Part shown: piece by piece, positions 1 through 12,185 of the stretch | Layout: every line of letters starts with the position of its first letter | Numbering within the stretch: position 1 is the stretch's first letter | DNA from: Athripsodes cinereus | Taxonomy: Eukaryota; Arthropoda; Insecta; Trichoptera; Leptoceridae | DNA length: 64,000 nucleotides | Assembly: GCA_947579605.1 (NCBI GenBank) | Contig: OX388314.1 | Span: 15,559,982 to 15,623,981 of the forward strand | Reading direction: 5' to 3' | The notes under the pieces: generated by a model | What the model saw: the letters and a program-made list of their open reading frames with translations, nothing else | Told to the model about the DNA's origin: nothing | Databases searched by the model: none | Position numbers and translations under genes: made by a program

Positions 1-1600
1 TTAATAGAGTGACCATGAATACACACATAATTTACACAGAAACTGTGGAGAGAACAGTAGTTCCTCTAATGTCAACTCTTTCCAGAGTGACTGGAAGATC
101 GTGTATAGGCATATAATTAGATAATTAACCGTCTTAGGGTTAAGAATAAGCTTACGTTTTTGGCGGAGAGAAGTAAATTGTTGATTACAAAAATTAACAA
201 GAAAAATAAACTATCTTTCTAATTCCTTTAATATACTCGTAGTGCTTTTAAAAAAAACCAATTATAATATTAAGTTTTAGGTTAACACAATTACCTTTTA
301 ATTAATTAGTATTAAATGTTCAAAACTGGAAAAGGGTCTTGACTTGAGGAAGGGTGTATTGTTTTGTTACCGATGAAAATCATTTTATTTTATTCTAGGA
401 ACGTGGCATGCACTGAACATTCCTGACTGAATATGTATATGTGCATGTGTGTAATATTTTAATTATAGTGTGTAAGGATGTATTGAACATATAAAATGTA
501 AACATATAGATTGTGTAAATCAAATATGTGTATTATATAACTTATAAGTATTAACGTTGAACTGGTTATTCAACATATATAGGCCCAACATAGTAATGTT
601 ACTATGATTTTTTTAACATGCATGCGAAATTCATGAAGTAAAAGCTCTAATTAAAATGGTATAATATGAGTTACAATGTATATATAAAATGAAGATATAC
701 CTATGATAAAACATAGTACATAAATGTAGGTTATATCTAGCAGTGTTTTTGCAAAGATAAATTTTGTTATTTATTCCCTTCGATTAGGATTAAAACAATT
801 AAATGTATGAATTGTTATTAAGATTTTAAATTAAGCAAGCACACAGATGCATTTAAAGAAAATGTACATACAATATGTACTAAAGTTTTTTTTATTTTTT
901 AATATGTCACTAGGTTAGGAAAGGAAGGGATAAATTTTTCCCAGAGGAAGATATTATCATGCCTTGTTTGCTACCTGGGTGGAAAAATTTCTCGTAGATT
1001 TCCAACATGAGAGATAATTTTCATCCTAATATTTAACATTTGCAGTTAATAACTCCTTAATGTTTCAAATTTTTTTTATTTAGACATTTTCACATGTTTA
1101 GGGTACAAACCTATGTTATTGTTCTTCTGTGTTCCCTTGGATTTAAAAAAATATATAGTTGTAAGACATTGTACAAGATATGCCTCGTTATACATCATAG
1201 AGCATTGTGAAGCATACGTGCACGTTTCACAATGGTTTATTTTTAGGGGTTTAAAATTTCCACACAAAATCGTGTTCACCCATCCAAATGAAAAAAAAAA
1301 AAACACTAAGTGTGGTGGCGTCCATTGAGGTACTGAGAGAGACGGGTTGATGTATAACGACGCATAAAACTGAGTTTATTTAGCATAAGTATGTATATAT
1401 ATATGATGTGATGATGATTTTTTTTTGAATTTGTAAACAGACCATCCGATTTTCTTTTTGCGTGTCAGGTGCATAAACGTTTAGTTGTATCATAATGATA
1501 GAGAGAAAAAAAAAAAAAAAGCATTCTGTTTTTTTGTTTTTTTTTGCTTAGGGGGGGAATTAATGTAGCATGATATTATTATTGGTGGTTTAATTTTTCT
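1..1600. other. AT-rich sequence, no gene seen
   Basis: Only short chance reading frames occur here, overlapping on both strands. There are A/T homopolymer runs near 1291-1303 and 1507-1520. I recognise no coding region or repeat family. Confidence 0.6.
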
Positions 1601-2364
1601 TATCAGCCACATTTCGCCTTATGGCAACACCGCAATGAGTTGTCAGAAGTCAAACGCGTTATTGTTACAAAGTCGGAGAAATAAAATACTGACCGGCAGA
1701 AAACATGTGAAGAGTTCACTTTTTAAGAGGACTCCGGGACAGTTGGAAGACATACGTCTTCAGTTAGGAAATTTTCTTTGGTGTCACCTCGTGGCGACCA
1801 AATATAAGTGAACCAATGTCTTGTAATTAGAACATCTGATCGGGAATAACCTCAAAAGAGGATGGAGATGATTACGTGTAAATAAAGGCAGTGAAAATTA
1901 TATAAATTGTGGGACCCGGACACTCGTATATAACCGCAGATATCGTGGTAAGTCTCTTAAGGCTATATTTTAGATAAATCACAATATTAACTTAAATTCA
2001 ATACAGATGAAAAGTGTTCTGTCAGTGTCTAATAATTATGATGATAATTGCCAACAGAGGCGGTTCTAGTTCCCGGGTCGCAAATTGAGCTGGACGAGTC
2101 GCCTGCTTATCCGTATCGACGGAACCTTACAGAAGGGGATCGTGAGCGCCTGGCACCCGTGACGAAAGATCGGATGGTTTGATAGTATGGACGGCCGTCG
2201 ATGGAGGCTACCCCGTCCGCAATGTAATGCAACAAAGATCCAATAAAAGGAAAACGTTTGTATCTGAACATCCTGTGTATTCATCAGCCTTGTGCCCTAA
2301 CCAACCAATCCACGACCTCTGAAGATACATGCAGTGAGCTAGCCGAGACAGGAGAGGAAATACG
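1601..2364. other. GC-richer stretch beside the LINE ORF1 fragment
   Basis: This is clearly richer in G+C than its surroundings. Three short overlapping plus-strand frames read in a protein-like way: about 2047-2180 (contains PGSQIELDESPAYPYRRNLT), about 2181-2322 (contains KRKTFVSEHPVYSSALCPNQ) and about 2296-2409. They are out of frame with one another. I do not recognise them. A decayed transposable-element ORF is the simplest reading. Confidence 0.3.
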
Positions 2365-2957
2365 CTACACTCTATTCAACACCTTTCTGCTATTAAAGAC
2401 GACTTGACTTGCCTGTTCCTTACTGGAGAACTCAATCTTGATTGGTCTAACCTTGTCTGGTTTCCCTGTACCTAACCGATATATCTTAGCTACTTTTAGG
2501 TTATTCGACTCATCAATTTCTTTCAATATATCAGCAACAGCACCAGTGTCCTCCTGCATCCCGTTAAAAGACATAGCGGAGTTACTCTCAGGAACGTTAA
2601 ACACAATCACATTCTTCTCGCACAATCTTCGTTCTTCTATTTCATCAATCGTTTCATAAATTAAAGAAGCTACATTTTTAGGTGATTGATCCTCACATCT
2701 TGATGACAGCATGTCCTTCATACATTTATTTTCACCTTCTATATGAGCCATGTACGTAGCGGCGTGTCCATTACTTGTCATTAAATCATTTGCTATGGAA
2801 ATTATTTTAGCTATTTGATCTTTATTGAATTTGCTATTAGGATCCATCACAAGATTGGTTAATTTCTTGATAGAATCACTTGAGGAAGAAAAAAAATTTT
2901 TGTTTTGAGTTTTAATTTGACACGATGGTGGTGTTGTGCAATTATTGTTTGTAACTA
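2365..2957 (-). pseudogene. LINE ORF1 fragment (RNA-binding protein of a non-LTR retrotransposon)
   Basis: On the minus strand the frame is open from about 2957 to a stop at 2365. The first ATG is at 2850, giving 161 residues, and the frame continues upstream without a start codon. An acidic/basic helical stretch is followed by EIEERRLCEKNVIVFNVPES and then KVAKIYRLGTGKPDKVRPIK and a VVFNSRKVL segment. This is the pattern of the RNA-recognition-like domain in ORF1 proteins of CR1/Jockey-type LINEs, which coat the element's RNA. Upstream in frame lies a serine-rich linker followed by KKLTNLVMDPNSKFNKDQI, also typical of these proteins. The copy ends early just after the RNA-binding core, and no endonuclease or reverse transcriptase follows. 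It is therefore a dead fragment rather than a host gene. Confidence 0.6.
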
Positions 2958-2994
2958 TGTATTAAAGGCGTAAGCCGTATGTAGGTATTATAAT

Positions 2995-3124
2995 AAATAA
3001 ATAAATATTGTGCTTCAGCGATAAACTCGCCCATTGTACAAAATTATGTATTCTATTGTTATGATACCATGTTTTTTCTTCTTCTTTGTATACAAATTTT
3101 GTGCAATAAAGATTATTATTATTA
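2995..3124 (+). mobile_element. LINE 3' end, family G (fragment)
   Basis: It contains CAGCGATAAACTCGCC followed by a Thr/Tyr-codon-like stretch, AATAAAG and a TAT/ATT-repeat tail. The same layout (GGAAGA...GCGATAA.CTCGCC ... AATAAA tail) recurs near 9.76, 54.47 and 58.74 kb. It is a non-coding 3' untranslated end of a non-LTR retrotransposon. Confidence 0.5.
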
Positions 3125-3212
3125 ATTTTGAATTTCTATGTACGAAAAATACGTTACATTGATCTATAGGAATCGAATGTTCTTGAGAATATAACAAATT
3201 AATTGCAAGAAG

Positions 3213-3458
3213 TAAACCATTAAGTATGTTCCGTGGAGCATCCGGAAAATAATTGGTCACCTACTCTTTCCTGTAAGTTTTTGAGTGTCCTGAAAAAGAC
3301 AGGTTTTCAAAAATAAAGACATTTTGTATATTATATTCAGCCTTGAGGTTTGCCATCCATCCTAAATGCCTTAATTTTTTTGTTGGCGCGGAGAGGACAG
3401 ATTGCATCTTTATTGTATGCAGCTGGTCTGCTTATAGTATAATAGAATAAACCAATAA
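3213..3458 (+). mobile_element. Family C retroposon, nearly full length
   Basis: The element runs from about 3224 to 3447. The 5' end is TTCCGTGGAGCATCCGG, followed by the CTGTAAGTTTTTGAGTGTCC and GGTTTGCCATCCATCCT blocks, the GGCGCGGAGAGGACAG block and GCAGCTGGTCTGC. It then breaks down in a shortened TAGTATAATAG tail. An imperfect 11-bp direct repeat (TAAACCATTAA at 3213, TAAACCAATAA at 3448) flanks it, consistent with an aged target-site duplication. Confidence 0.65.
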
Positions 3459-4366
3459 CTTCTGAGGGATAAGGTCAATAGACTCTAACTTTTTTGCTAG
3501 AAGAAGCTAGTAATGATTGACCAAATAATTTATCTAAAAAATTAAAATAAGAGTTGATAAAGTTCATTGACTCGCAAAGGACTTCTGCCTTTATATCTCT
3601 GGAAGGTAAATAGAATAAATTATGAGCAACAGGTGTGTAAAATGTACCAACTTATGTTAAACTAAAGCGAATATAGTTCGATTTTCAATAAGACATTTGT
3701 CTATCGATGCTCATATAAATGTTCATATTAAGTCTTAAATATGAAATACTTAATACCTTTATAAAAGTTGATGTACCATGTTCCTTGCATTAATAATAAT
3801 TAATTATTAATTACCGATTGTTGTCGTTGCATAATCAACTGTCGTGCATTGTATATATTATTTTTTCACTGAACAGTGTCACTTTGTTATGACATATTAC
3901 TATTATGTATAAAATATTAGAATAAGAATGGTTTGCTTTACAAAATACCTGTATCCGTACAAATATTAACTTGTTCAAAGAGTATTGTACGTAGCTCTTT
4001 TTAGGTAAAATAAATGTTTTTTTTTTTATGTCAATGCATGATTCGGAAGCATGAACGATTAGTCAGGTACACTGAATAAAATATTTTCAAGTAAGTACGA
4101 GTACTTGTATTAAAATACCTCACATTTTTCGTATAATATAACTCCATAGATGATGATTTTCAATTCTCATATTTTTTTTATTTTTAAAGTTTTCATTCAA
4201 AAAATTTCATCCGAAAAATTTTACAAACTGCTTAAACCACCCTTACTCAATCCAACATTCAAGCAGCTCTGCATATATGTTCCTACAAACATTCTTAGCA
4301 GGTGACTATGTACTATCAAATAACACATAAAATTGATCGACCTCGCGAACAGTTATTTTTTTCAGT
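3459..4366. other. No gene seen
   Basis: AT-rich sequence with no recognisable coding region or repeat family. Confidence 0.55.
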
Positions 4367-4518
4367 AGATGTGTCTGGGTCTTTGGTTAAACTCAAATAC
4401 ACTTGTTTACACCTTTCATTGTAAACTAAAAGCTTGTGTCGTGAAAGAGGAGTTTGCCGGCACCTGAGATTCAATCACGCACCTCTTGTGCATTAGCCTT
4501 CAAGCTACCGACGAACCC
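4367..4518 (-). mobile_element. SINE-A copy, degenerate
   Basis: Antisense copy of the tRNA-headed SINE-A. The body (CACAAGCTTTTAG..., with the TGGGT...ACCCA arm) and the tRNA-like head (minus strand from about 4518) are recognisable. The box-B equivalent is mutated (GAATCTCA), so this copy is old. Confidence 0.6.
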
Positions 4519-5744
4519 TATTGTCACAATATTGTATGCAAGATTTTTCTAAATTAATGACATATTATGTAAATACATACATTACTTGTATGCAGATTTA
4601 CATGTGTATCTATAAAAATAGTACTTAGCTTTTATAATAATATGCGCTTATCATTTGATCGATCATGCATAATGGACAATACTCTTACAATAGATACAAC
4701 ATAGTCATGTTAAACGTTATTATTATTAAAAATACAATATTATTTCCCAACTCATTATTACCTACTTAGTATGAAATAAAATACTTTAAAAAAACAACCT
4801 CAATGCACTATACTAATTTCCATGTTTAAAGACATTAAGTTTTAAAAATAGGATTGTTTAGACAAATCTGCAATAGGTAATATGTACATACCAACAGACT
4901 ACTACTTACCTACTGCTAGTAAACTATTATCCATTGTTTAAACGGAGTATAGTAACTGACACAACAATCGTAATGATCAGCGACTGTGCGTACAGCTACT
5001 TGCATTAGTACTTGCATGAATGATAAAGCACGCAACATGTCGTGCTGGTGCAGAGAATTATACAGAACACAACCAACCCAAAGAAAATATTATTATACTT
5101 TAAATTATGCATATTTCATTAGGATTTTTCTGTATAAGTTGAATACATTTTGTACAATGAAATTCAATTTTTATTATTGTTCCTATTATAGGTAGTGCTG
5201 TATAGGTAATAATATTATTATTTTATATATGGACGTGTAAACTTCTTTTTTAATCGAAATATCAATTATTAATTAATATTAATTACGTATATTTACTATT
5301 ATTATTATTTTTTCTCTTTCATTCATGCAAGTTCTTTATTCATAGCTTGTAACGTTATAATATTCATTCATAACAACTCCTGTGAAACAATTGAATATGC
5401 ATTAATAATAAATTACTTTATGGCTATCTGTGTATCGAAGTAATATTTGACTGTTATTTTTAACACGTATAAAATGATATATAAAATACAGTTAATTTGA
5501 AGTATAATTTTTCATAGTTCATGAACCCAACACGAGTTCATAATCAATATTATCGAAGTTGATCACACATTTTCATGTTCAAAATATAGGTAGGTATGTT
5601 TATATCAATCGTAGAAGATAAAAAATGACTCAAATTCAAATATTTTATTGAGATAATAATAAACACATACAAATATACAATAAGCACAATTATACAAATC
5701 TTTATATGATCTGTTTTTTTTTTACCCTCAAAATTGACTCATTC
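4519..5744. other. No gene seen
   Basis: AT-rich sequence. The short frames present (for example 4986-5195) have no protein character. Confidence 0.55.
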
Positions 5745-5886
5745 TGAAAATTATAGTACCTACCATTCATAGCATTATGACATCTCTCACAAGTGGGGTG
5801 ACCAGCAGACCAACTGCTTAGGATAAATATGCAAGTTGTCCTCTGCGTGACAATAAAAGTTAAGACATTCAGGATGGGTGGCATAC
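5745..5886 (-). mobile_element. Family C retroposon, 3' half
   Basis: Minus-strand copy retaining the GGTTTGCCACCCATCCTGAATGTCTTA-type block, the GAGGACA block and the CCCACTTGTG tail block. It lacks the 5' third. It lies about 20 bp from a SINE-A copy. Confidence 0.6.
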
Positions 5887-5902
5887 CTAAATTTTTTATT
5901 TT

Positions 5903-6072
5903 TTTAAAAAGATATATATGGGTTTGTTATAAACCCAAATACAACCTTATACACCTTTCACACTAAGCTAAAAGCTTGTGCCGTGAAAGTGGAGTATGCC
6001 GGCACCTGGAATCGAACCACGGACCCCTTGTTCTGAAGGCCGAGACTCTACCTCCAGGCTACCGACGAACTC
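5903..6072 (-). mobile_element. SINE-A copy
   Basis: Nearly full-length antisense copy. On the minus strand, the head GTTCGTCGGTAGCCTGGAGG is followed by a box-B-like GGTTCGATTCC, a body ending in the self-complementary TGGGTTTATAACAAACCCA arm, and an A-rich tail. The head looks like a tRNA with internal RNA polymerase III promoter boxes. The element is non-coding. Confidence 0.75.
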
Positions 6073-6194
6073 AACTTACACTCGTATAAAATAATACGGT
6101 GATTTTGAAAGACAATTTATTGTAGGTACCTATAACATATTATTCAATCTAAGTAATGTCATTGGTTCTAAAATTCAATTTTAATATTAGGCGA

Positions 6195-6426
6195 TTTTCA
6201 ACATTCTTCTTCTTCTTCTTCTAAGTCGGTCCCTCAATGCTGAGGATCGTGACCACCATGACCCCAACCAAGCGACAAGCTTCTCCACCGTGCCCTGAAG
6301 AAGAAGAAGCAGAGGCCGAATACCGACAAGATGGTCAGATCATGTGAGAGATGCTGCAGGGGGTACAATGTGTGAGGCGTTTAGGCAGGCGGAGGACAGG
6401 GCACGGTGGAGAAGCTTTTCAACATT
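6195..6426 (-). mobile_element. Family F LINE insertion with twin-priming inversion and 11-bp target duplication
   Basis: A 210-bp insertion (6206-6415) lies between perfect 11-bp direct repeats TTTTCAACATT (6195-6205 and 6416-6426). Read on the minus strand, the 3' half (6300 to 6206) is sense LINE sequence ending in a GAA-repeat tail. The other half (6301-6415) is the adjoining upstream part of the same LINE in reverse orientation; it translates on the plus strand as RDAAGGTMCEAFRQAEDRAR, a C-terminal signature of RTE-like endonuclease/reverse transcriptases. The 21 bases beginning CAGGGCACGGTGGAGAAGCT are present in both halves. This layout is what twin priming produces during target-primed reverse transcription. 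Confidence 0.7.
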
Positions 6427-6640
6427 AGGTAATAATATATATCTTACTTATGAAATACATATTTATGTTAATTCCACAAAGTTTGAACAATATTGTTTTT
6501 ATTTTTTTTACATTTATCTCACAATACTCGAATATAACAACAATATAATATCTTACAACACATGATGTTTTATTTACATACATAGACTTAATACAAAGAC
6601 GATATCATTCAAAATATGCAGTTATTGCTGGGACAATTCG

Positions 6641-6938
6641 CAGGGGCCGTGGCGCAGACCATGAACGCGTGAATTTTGTTTAATTTTTGTTTGAACAGTT
6701 CCTTGTGCTATCCTTTCATCTCTCCTTCCCTCTCTCTCTCTCTCTCTCTCAATTATTCTATTCTTGTTTTATATATAAATATAATGTGTAAACGTTGTAT
6801 GTATTAAGTGCCTTATAAATTAAGTTGTATATGTATAAACACTGTAATTGGCCTTATTTTTTTCGCTATTTTGATTTAAGTTCTGTATTATGTGCTGTTG
6901 TGTTTGAATTAATAAAAATATAATAAAATAAATATCGG
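6641..6938 (+). mobile_element. LINE 3' end, family H, with a CT microsatellite
   Basis: A short GC-richer end of a frame (near 6650-6675) is followed by a CT repeat (6731-6750), a TTCTTGTTTTATATA block, CACTGTAATTGGCCTTATTT, TTATGTGCTGTTGTGTT and an AATAAAAATA A-rich tail. The same tail blocks recur at 50390-50517. This is the 3' untranslated end of a retroelement. Confidence 0.55.
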
Positions 6939-9756
6939 ATAAAATCAAATAATGTTTATAGTTGAAAGTCGAGTTACATTAATACATTAATATCAACATT
7001 TTTCGGTATTTTCAAAAGACAAATTTACTCGGAAAATTTCGTAAGTTTCCGAGAAATCGATTTAAATACGGCGCCTGTTATATCATAAATGATTTGGTAA
7101 GGCGTCTAAATACCAGTAACTAAAGCAATACTTAATTCCATATTAGATTAGCTGGTTTTATTATGTATAAGCATTCCGACCTATGTTAATTGCTATGATA
7201 ATTACCTTGGTATTATCGCACATCTTTTGAATGTGTCGGTACTTTTATTTCTATTGAATCAATAGTATTCATTGGTACATCGTTAAATATTGATTTCTTA
7301 TTAAATAGGTAATAATATTTGTGTAACTACATAATCTAATACATTATATTTTAGGATTTACATCGACTGTCCAACTCCATAGCTCAACAAGTTGTAAACT
7401 GCAAATTTTTCGTTTTAATCAATACCTTTCTTCGAATTCCGCAAACAAATAACTATAAAAATACACGGTTCTCGGTTTTAATCAATATATGTACTTCAAA
7501 TTTTGATAATGTACTTTACTTGAGTTTTTAAAATGGCGATCGATTTCCGCATTAATAAGGGAATAAATACTGATCAGTATTGATCAGCTCGTTATTCTTT
7601 TCATTACGAATGGCGAAAATTCACCAAAATCAATTCAGATTTTTTAAAATAAAATAACAAAAAGTCTACTGTTATAATCTCTAAATACTTTTAAATAGTA
7701 AAAGTATTTCGCAACTATCTCATAGTAAATCCATTCAAAATATGTGAAATAGGTGATATCCTCCCGGAAGCACAAAGCAAAAACCAGCCTCTCTGTTCAA
7801 ATCTGCACATCATTTCATGTTATCCAAAAAATGTGATTTGGTGTGACTTCTGTAGGGCGATGCCAATCAGCTTTATAATAATTATCGTCGCTGAAAAATT
7901 ATTGATATTTTCAGTAAGTATATAAAATGTTAATTATTATTACCTTTCAGAATCAGAAAAATACATCTGTCTCGAGGCTATTCATACCTGAATTCAGATT
8001 TAATTAACCATTAATACCAATATTACAACGATTTTAATGTTTACAAGTAATTAAATCTTGTCTTGTAGCTGGATAATTAAAACAATAACTTCACGAACCT
8101 ACAAATCTTTAAATAATTACCGATCGAATAAATACATTAAATGGCGTTATGATTATGATTGAGTTAATATGAGATTTGTGCTATAGAATACAATGACCTT
8201 TGATAATAAATTCATCGATACCGCTATGAATTTCAATGAATCTAATAAGACTATGGGTTGTTAAATGGTGATGAAAATAATTAACAGTCATAGCTTTACT
8301 GAAAAATGCAGTCATTAGAATGCTTTGAAATTTTAATAATAAGGACTGTTGATAATATTGCGATGAAATAATCATACATTTCATTTTGTACATCAATATT
8401 AATGATGCACTCTAAAACAATAAAATATATATTTTACATAATAAGTGGTAAGATACATGAAAAAAGAAAGCATTTCTTATCAACATAATATGCTATTTTT
8501 TACAATAATGTCAGTGACAAATCGAAACATGTCGTCATTGCAAAATAATTATTTGACATTTGACCTGTCAAAAAGAAACATACGAACGTAAGTGAAAAAT
8601 GCAAGCACTGTCAATTTCACAATAAACATTTGAATTAACAAATATTATTAATAACATACTCTATTCTATTTTCAAAGCCATCCACTCGTTTACGAGTGAT
8701 CAGGAATATGCTCTTAAAATTTAATACTTTGGTTTTTTTATGTTAAAAAATATTTATAATTTTTCGTGTCAGCCTATTACCAATCGTGTACAGCACATAA
8801 ATCAATAATGACCTACAACAATAGTAAAATAATCTTAAATGTCTATGGTTACGCGATTAAAAAATGCGGTAGGCTAGAAATAATATTGTAGTTTACTTGA
8901 ATGTGTGAATAACCGTGTTTCAAAATGTAGCTCTTAATATAAATAATTGTATTAATTTTTCTTGATATTGACAACAAATAATTAATAATTTGGCTTTTTT
9001 AACATGCATATAGTTATTTAAGTTTTTTTTATTTCTCATTTTCATATTTAGTAGGTAGCTTATAATAAAAATTTAGTTATACCTAGTGTTGATTTTTTAT
9101 TGTTTCTTTAATTATAGTGTAATTTTTTTAGATTAGTGATGTGGGTATTTTTGCAAGTTTAGTGTTCATCAATAAAATACAACTTTATTAACCGTAAGTA
9201 ATTTAAATTTAGATTTTATTCTTTTAATAATTGATAGATAATTATTAGAAATTTAAGTCTTTAACTCCCATTAATGTTAGCAAGATAAGATTTTTTCACC
9301 AAAAGATAATTCTATGATTCAGAGAATTATTTTCAATCAAATCAAAACCATTATCTTAATTTTTATTGGTAATTATCTTGTGAAACTCTATATAAATCAA
9401 GAAAAAATGTGATTATTTAGTTTTACGAGAACTTTATGAGGGTGACCCGAATTTCGATATGAAATGTTTTATTTTTTAATATTTTTTCCATTTCTAAATA
9501 GAGTTTGAAAAAGGAATTACATGTCGGAACTCGAGTCATTCTAATAGAATACTTGTGAAACTTAATAACCATATTATATTTCTTGATTATGTTCAGTCTA
9601 GTACAAAAATCAAAATATACCTATTGGGAATACTCCATTTATTTTATTCCTGCAGTCCTACCGTCAACGTTGAATTCTCAGCTTTATTATAGAGACTTTG
9701 ATTTTCACCCTTATTCAGTAGTTTGTTTTCTTTTTATTTTTATTTGTTTTATTTTT
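6939..9756. other. Long AT-rich stretch, no gene seen
   Basis: Nothing recognisable is coded here. A weak match to the family D antisense sequence (AAAACCAGCCTCTCTGTTCA near 7778-7800) may be a very old fragment. Confidence 0.5.
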
Positions 9757-9854
9757 GGTTAGCTGGAAGATATTGCCTCCAGGCAATAAGCTCGCCAATT
9801 GCTCATGATTTTTTTTTTCTGATCAATAAAGTGTTCTTATTATTATTATTATTT
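9757..9854 (+). mobile_element. LINE 3' end, family G
   Basis: GTTAGCTGGAAGATATTGCC, then AATAAGCTCGCCAATTGCTC, GATCAATAAAG and an ATT-repeat tail. Similar T-rich sequence (TATTTGTTTTAT / TATTTGTTTAT) flanks both sides and may be a target duplication, but low complexity makes this uncertain. Confidence 0.5.
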
Positions 9855-10784
9855 GTTTATAAAGTTATAAATGAAATATGCAAATATAACTTTAATCTAA
9901 CCTTAAAATACATATAAATATAATTCAAACCTAAAATTGTCCTTTGATAAAATACTCAGACAGTCAAACATTCTATAACTTCGCAAAATGTGTGTCTTTT
10001 TTATTTATTTGATAAAACTATCTGCCCAAAATCTAACTACTAATATAAAATATTCATATTATTATATAAGTACCGTGAACAATTGGAAACAAATATGTAT
10101 GGCATGTGTGTGTAAGGTTAGCACCTAAACCATAAATAAATTCCGATAAATGTAATAGATACGACAACTTGTTATAAGTTATAACTCAGTCAACATATGG
10201 GCAGCAGATCTTGTTAGTTAGGTTAGGAGTCAACAGCGCGGCGTAGACATTCGTAGCTCTAATCTCATTGCTATCAAATTTGTTACTTCGTATGCTTGAA
10301 AATTTTAAAGCCCTTTACAAGCGATGAAACTCTTGTTGAGTATTAGTTGGAGACTAAAAATTACTTATTTTTTCTTTTATTTCATAGCAATGCACCCAAA
10401 ATAGAGTGAATTATGATTAAAATCTACCGGACTTGTGAAATGTGTATCATTATCGTCAGTTAAATATGCTCATATTTCAATTATTGGTAGACAAAAATTG
10501 AAAATAAAGAGCACTTAATTTACGCTGTGAATAGATCAGATAAAAATTTATTCCTAAACATAGATATTTAGTTAACAAAAAACCATGAGAAGTGTGAATG
10601 TTGATCAACATAAAAACAGAACTATAATTATAATCTTGGATTGAGTAGTATAGATGGGTTATGAAATTTATGAGTATTAGGTATGCATAGATACATCATT
10701 TTGATTTCAAATTGTAGCGGTCTTTTTTTCCCCGTAGCACCTAACCACCTATAAAATTAATATATCACCGAACATTAGTAATCA
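9855..10784. other. No gene seen
   Basis: AT-rich sequence with no recognisable coding region, RNA gene or repeat. Confidence 0.5.
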
Positions 10785-10966
10785 CAATAATACTGCTACT
10801 ACTAATCTCACAAGTGAGGTAGTCAGCAGACCAGCCGCATGTAAAAAATATGCAAGCTTTTCTCTCAATGCAAACAAAAAATAAGACACTCAGGTTCGGT
10901 TGCAAACCTCATCGCAGAGTTCAAGGTGCAAAATGTCTATTTTTTCGGACACCTGCTATTTCGAAT
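10785..10966 (-). mobile_element. Family C retroposon, 5' truncated
   Basis: Minus-strand copy with its tail (AGTAGTAGCAGTATT on the minus strand) at the left end, then the CTCACTTGTGAGA tail block, CAGCTGGTCTGCT-like block, GAGAAAAGC and the GTTTGCAACCGAACCTGAGT block. It ends in GTGTCCGAAAAAATAGACAT, so the outer 5' part is missing. Confidence 0.65.
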
Positions 10967-11532
10967 ACATATTAATATAATTTTATGCCTATTATGTGGT
11001 TGTCCCGTTCACATGTGTACTGTGTTAGATAAAATGCACCTAATAAGATGTAGGTTGTAACTCAATAATTCCTTAAATTCCATACTTCACCTTCCACAAC
11101 ATGCATTATGAATATTATTATTAGTATGTATCAGCTAGGCAGCGGGACGACACTACACAGATTTATTAATATGACTTCACTATGTTTATTGCGTTAGGAC
11201 GAGTCTTGTATCGAGTACCTAATAGGTCACTACACTACTACTAATACACACATACTACTCCTGATTTGAAATAACAGTCACACGTGTTTTGAAATTTGCC
11301 GTTATTTTTTATCACACTTTGAAAATATCTATGTTTTAACCGACGAATGGAGTTGTTCTCTCCATGCCAGGAAAATTCAATACATTCTGGACGGCATTCC
11401 ATAAGTGAATTTGTTAAATATCTTTTAAAGTGATCTTTTACAAATAGTTACCTTCCTTTTGCAGTATACTCTAAAACTTACAGAAAAGAATAGAAGATAT
11501 TCTTTGCTAGGAACTCCAGAGATTGAAAATTA
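10967..11532. other. No gene; old family C fragment near 11345-11400
   Basis: GTTGTTCTCTCCATGCC near 11352 is a remnant of an antisense family C copy. Nothing else is recognisable. Confidence 0.4.
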
Positions 11533-12185
11533 AATACTATACCTACCCTCACGCCGTGTCCCAAGTGGGGTAGGCAGAGAGAACGGAACGCCAAACAGAT
11601 CTATCTTTACACACTTCCTTCGCTTCCTCCACATTCATATAGTTTCTCATACACGCACGTCGGTTCCTCTTACTCAACACGCGGCCGTCCTTGAGAATTT
11701 GATCCACGTGATCAAGCCACGTGGTTCTCGGACGCCCGCGTTTCCTCACATCCTTTCTTTCAGACAAGTATATCCTCTTTGTCATTCTTACCTCGCTCAT
11801 TCGTTCAACATGTCCAAACCACCATAGTTTATTCACGCGCATTCTGTCCACAACACTCTTCTTGCATCCACTCATTCTTCTAATATCCTCATTCTTCACT
11901 CTATCACGCAGCGTTTTACCAACCATTCTTCTCAACGATCGCATCTCCACTGCATTTATTCCACTTTCGTCCTTCTTCAGCCACGTCCATGTCTCGCTTG
12001 CATACGTAAATGACGGTACCAGAATGGTATTGTGCACCAGCATTTTAGCCATGTTCGACACATTGCCATTGCTGACTATGGTTCGTAGTGCACCGTTATA
12101 TCTAGCACCGGCCACTTTCCTTCTTTCAATATCCCTATCGCATCTTCCATCCCTCGCAAACATACTTCCGAAATATACATAATAC
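11533..12185 (-). mobile_element. RTE-type LINE, 5'-truncated, C-terminal part of the endonuclease/reverse transcriptase
   Basis: The minus-strand frame is open from about 12183 to the TGA at 11549; the first ATG is at 12163, giving 204 residues. Earlier in-frame residues YVYFGS belong to the protein, so that ATG is internal. Visible motifs in order are FGSMFARDGR, YASETWTWLKKDESGINAVE, EMRSLRRM, WWFGHVERM, RGRPRTTWLDH and CKDRSVWRSVLSAYP. This is the region after the reverse transcriptase core of RTE-like LINEs, so catalytic domains are missing. The 3' end reads CTACCCCACTTGGGACACGG, CGTGAGGGTAGGTATAGTA, then flank. This end is shared with family C. A 6-bp AATACT match flanks the copy, too short to be sure of a duplication. 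Confidence 0.8.

Noticed and set aside
11721..12182. 153-residue plus-strand frame
   Set aside because: It is the antisense shadow of the RTE coding frame on the minus strand.
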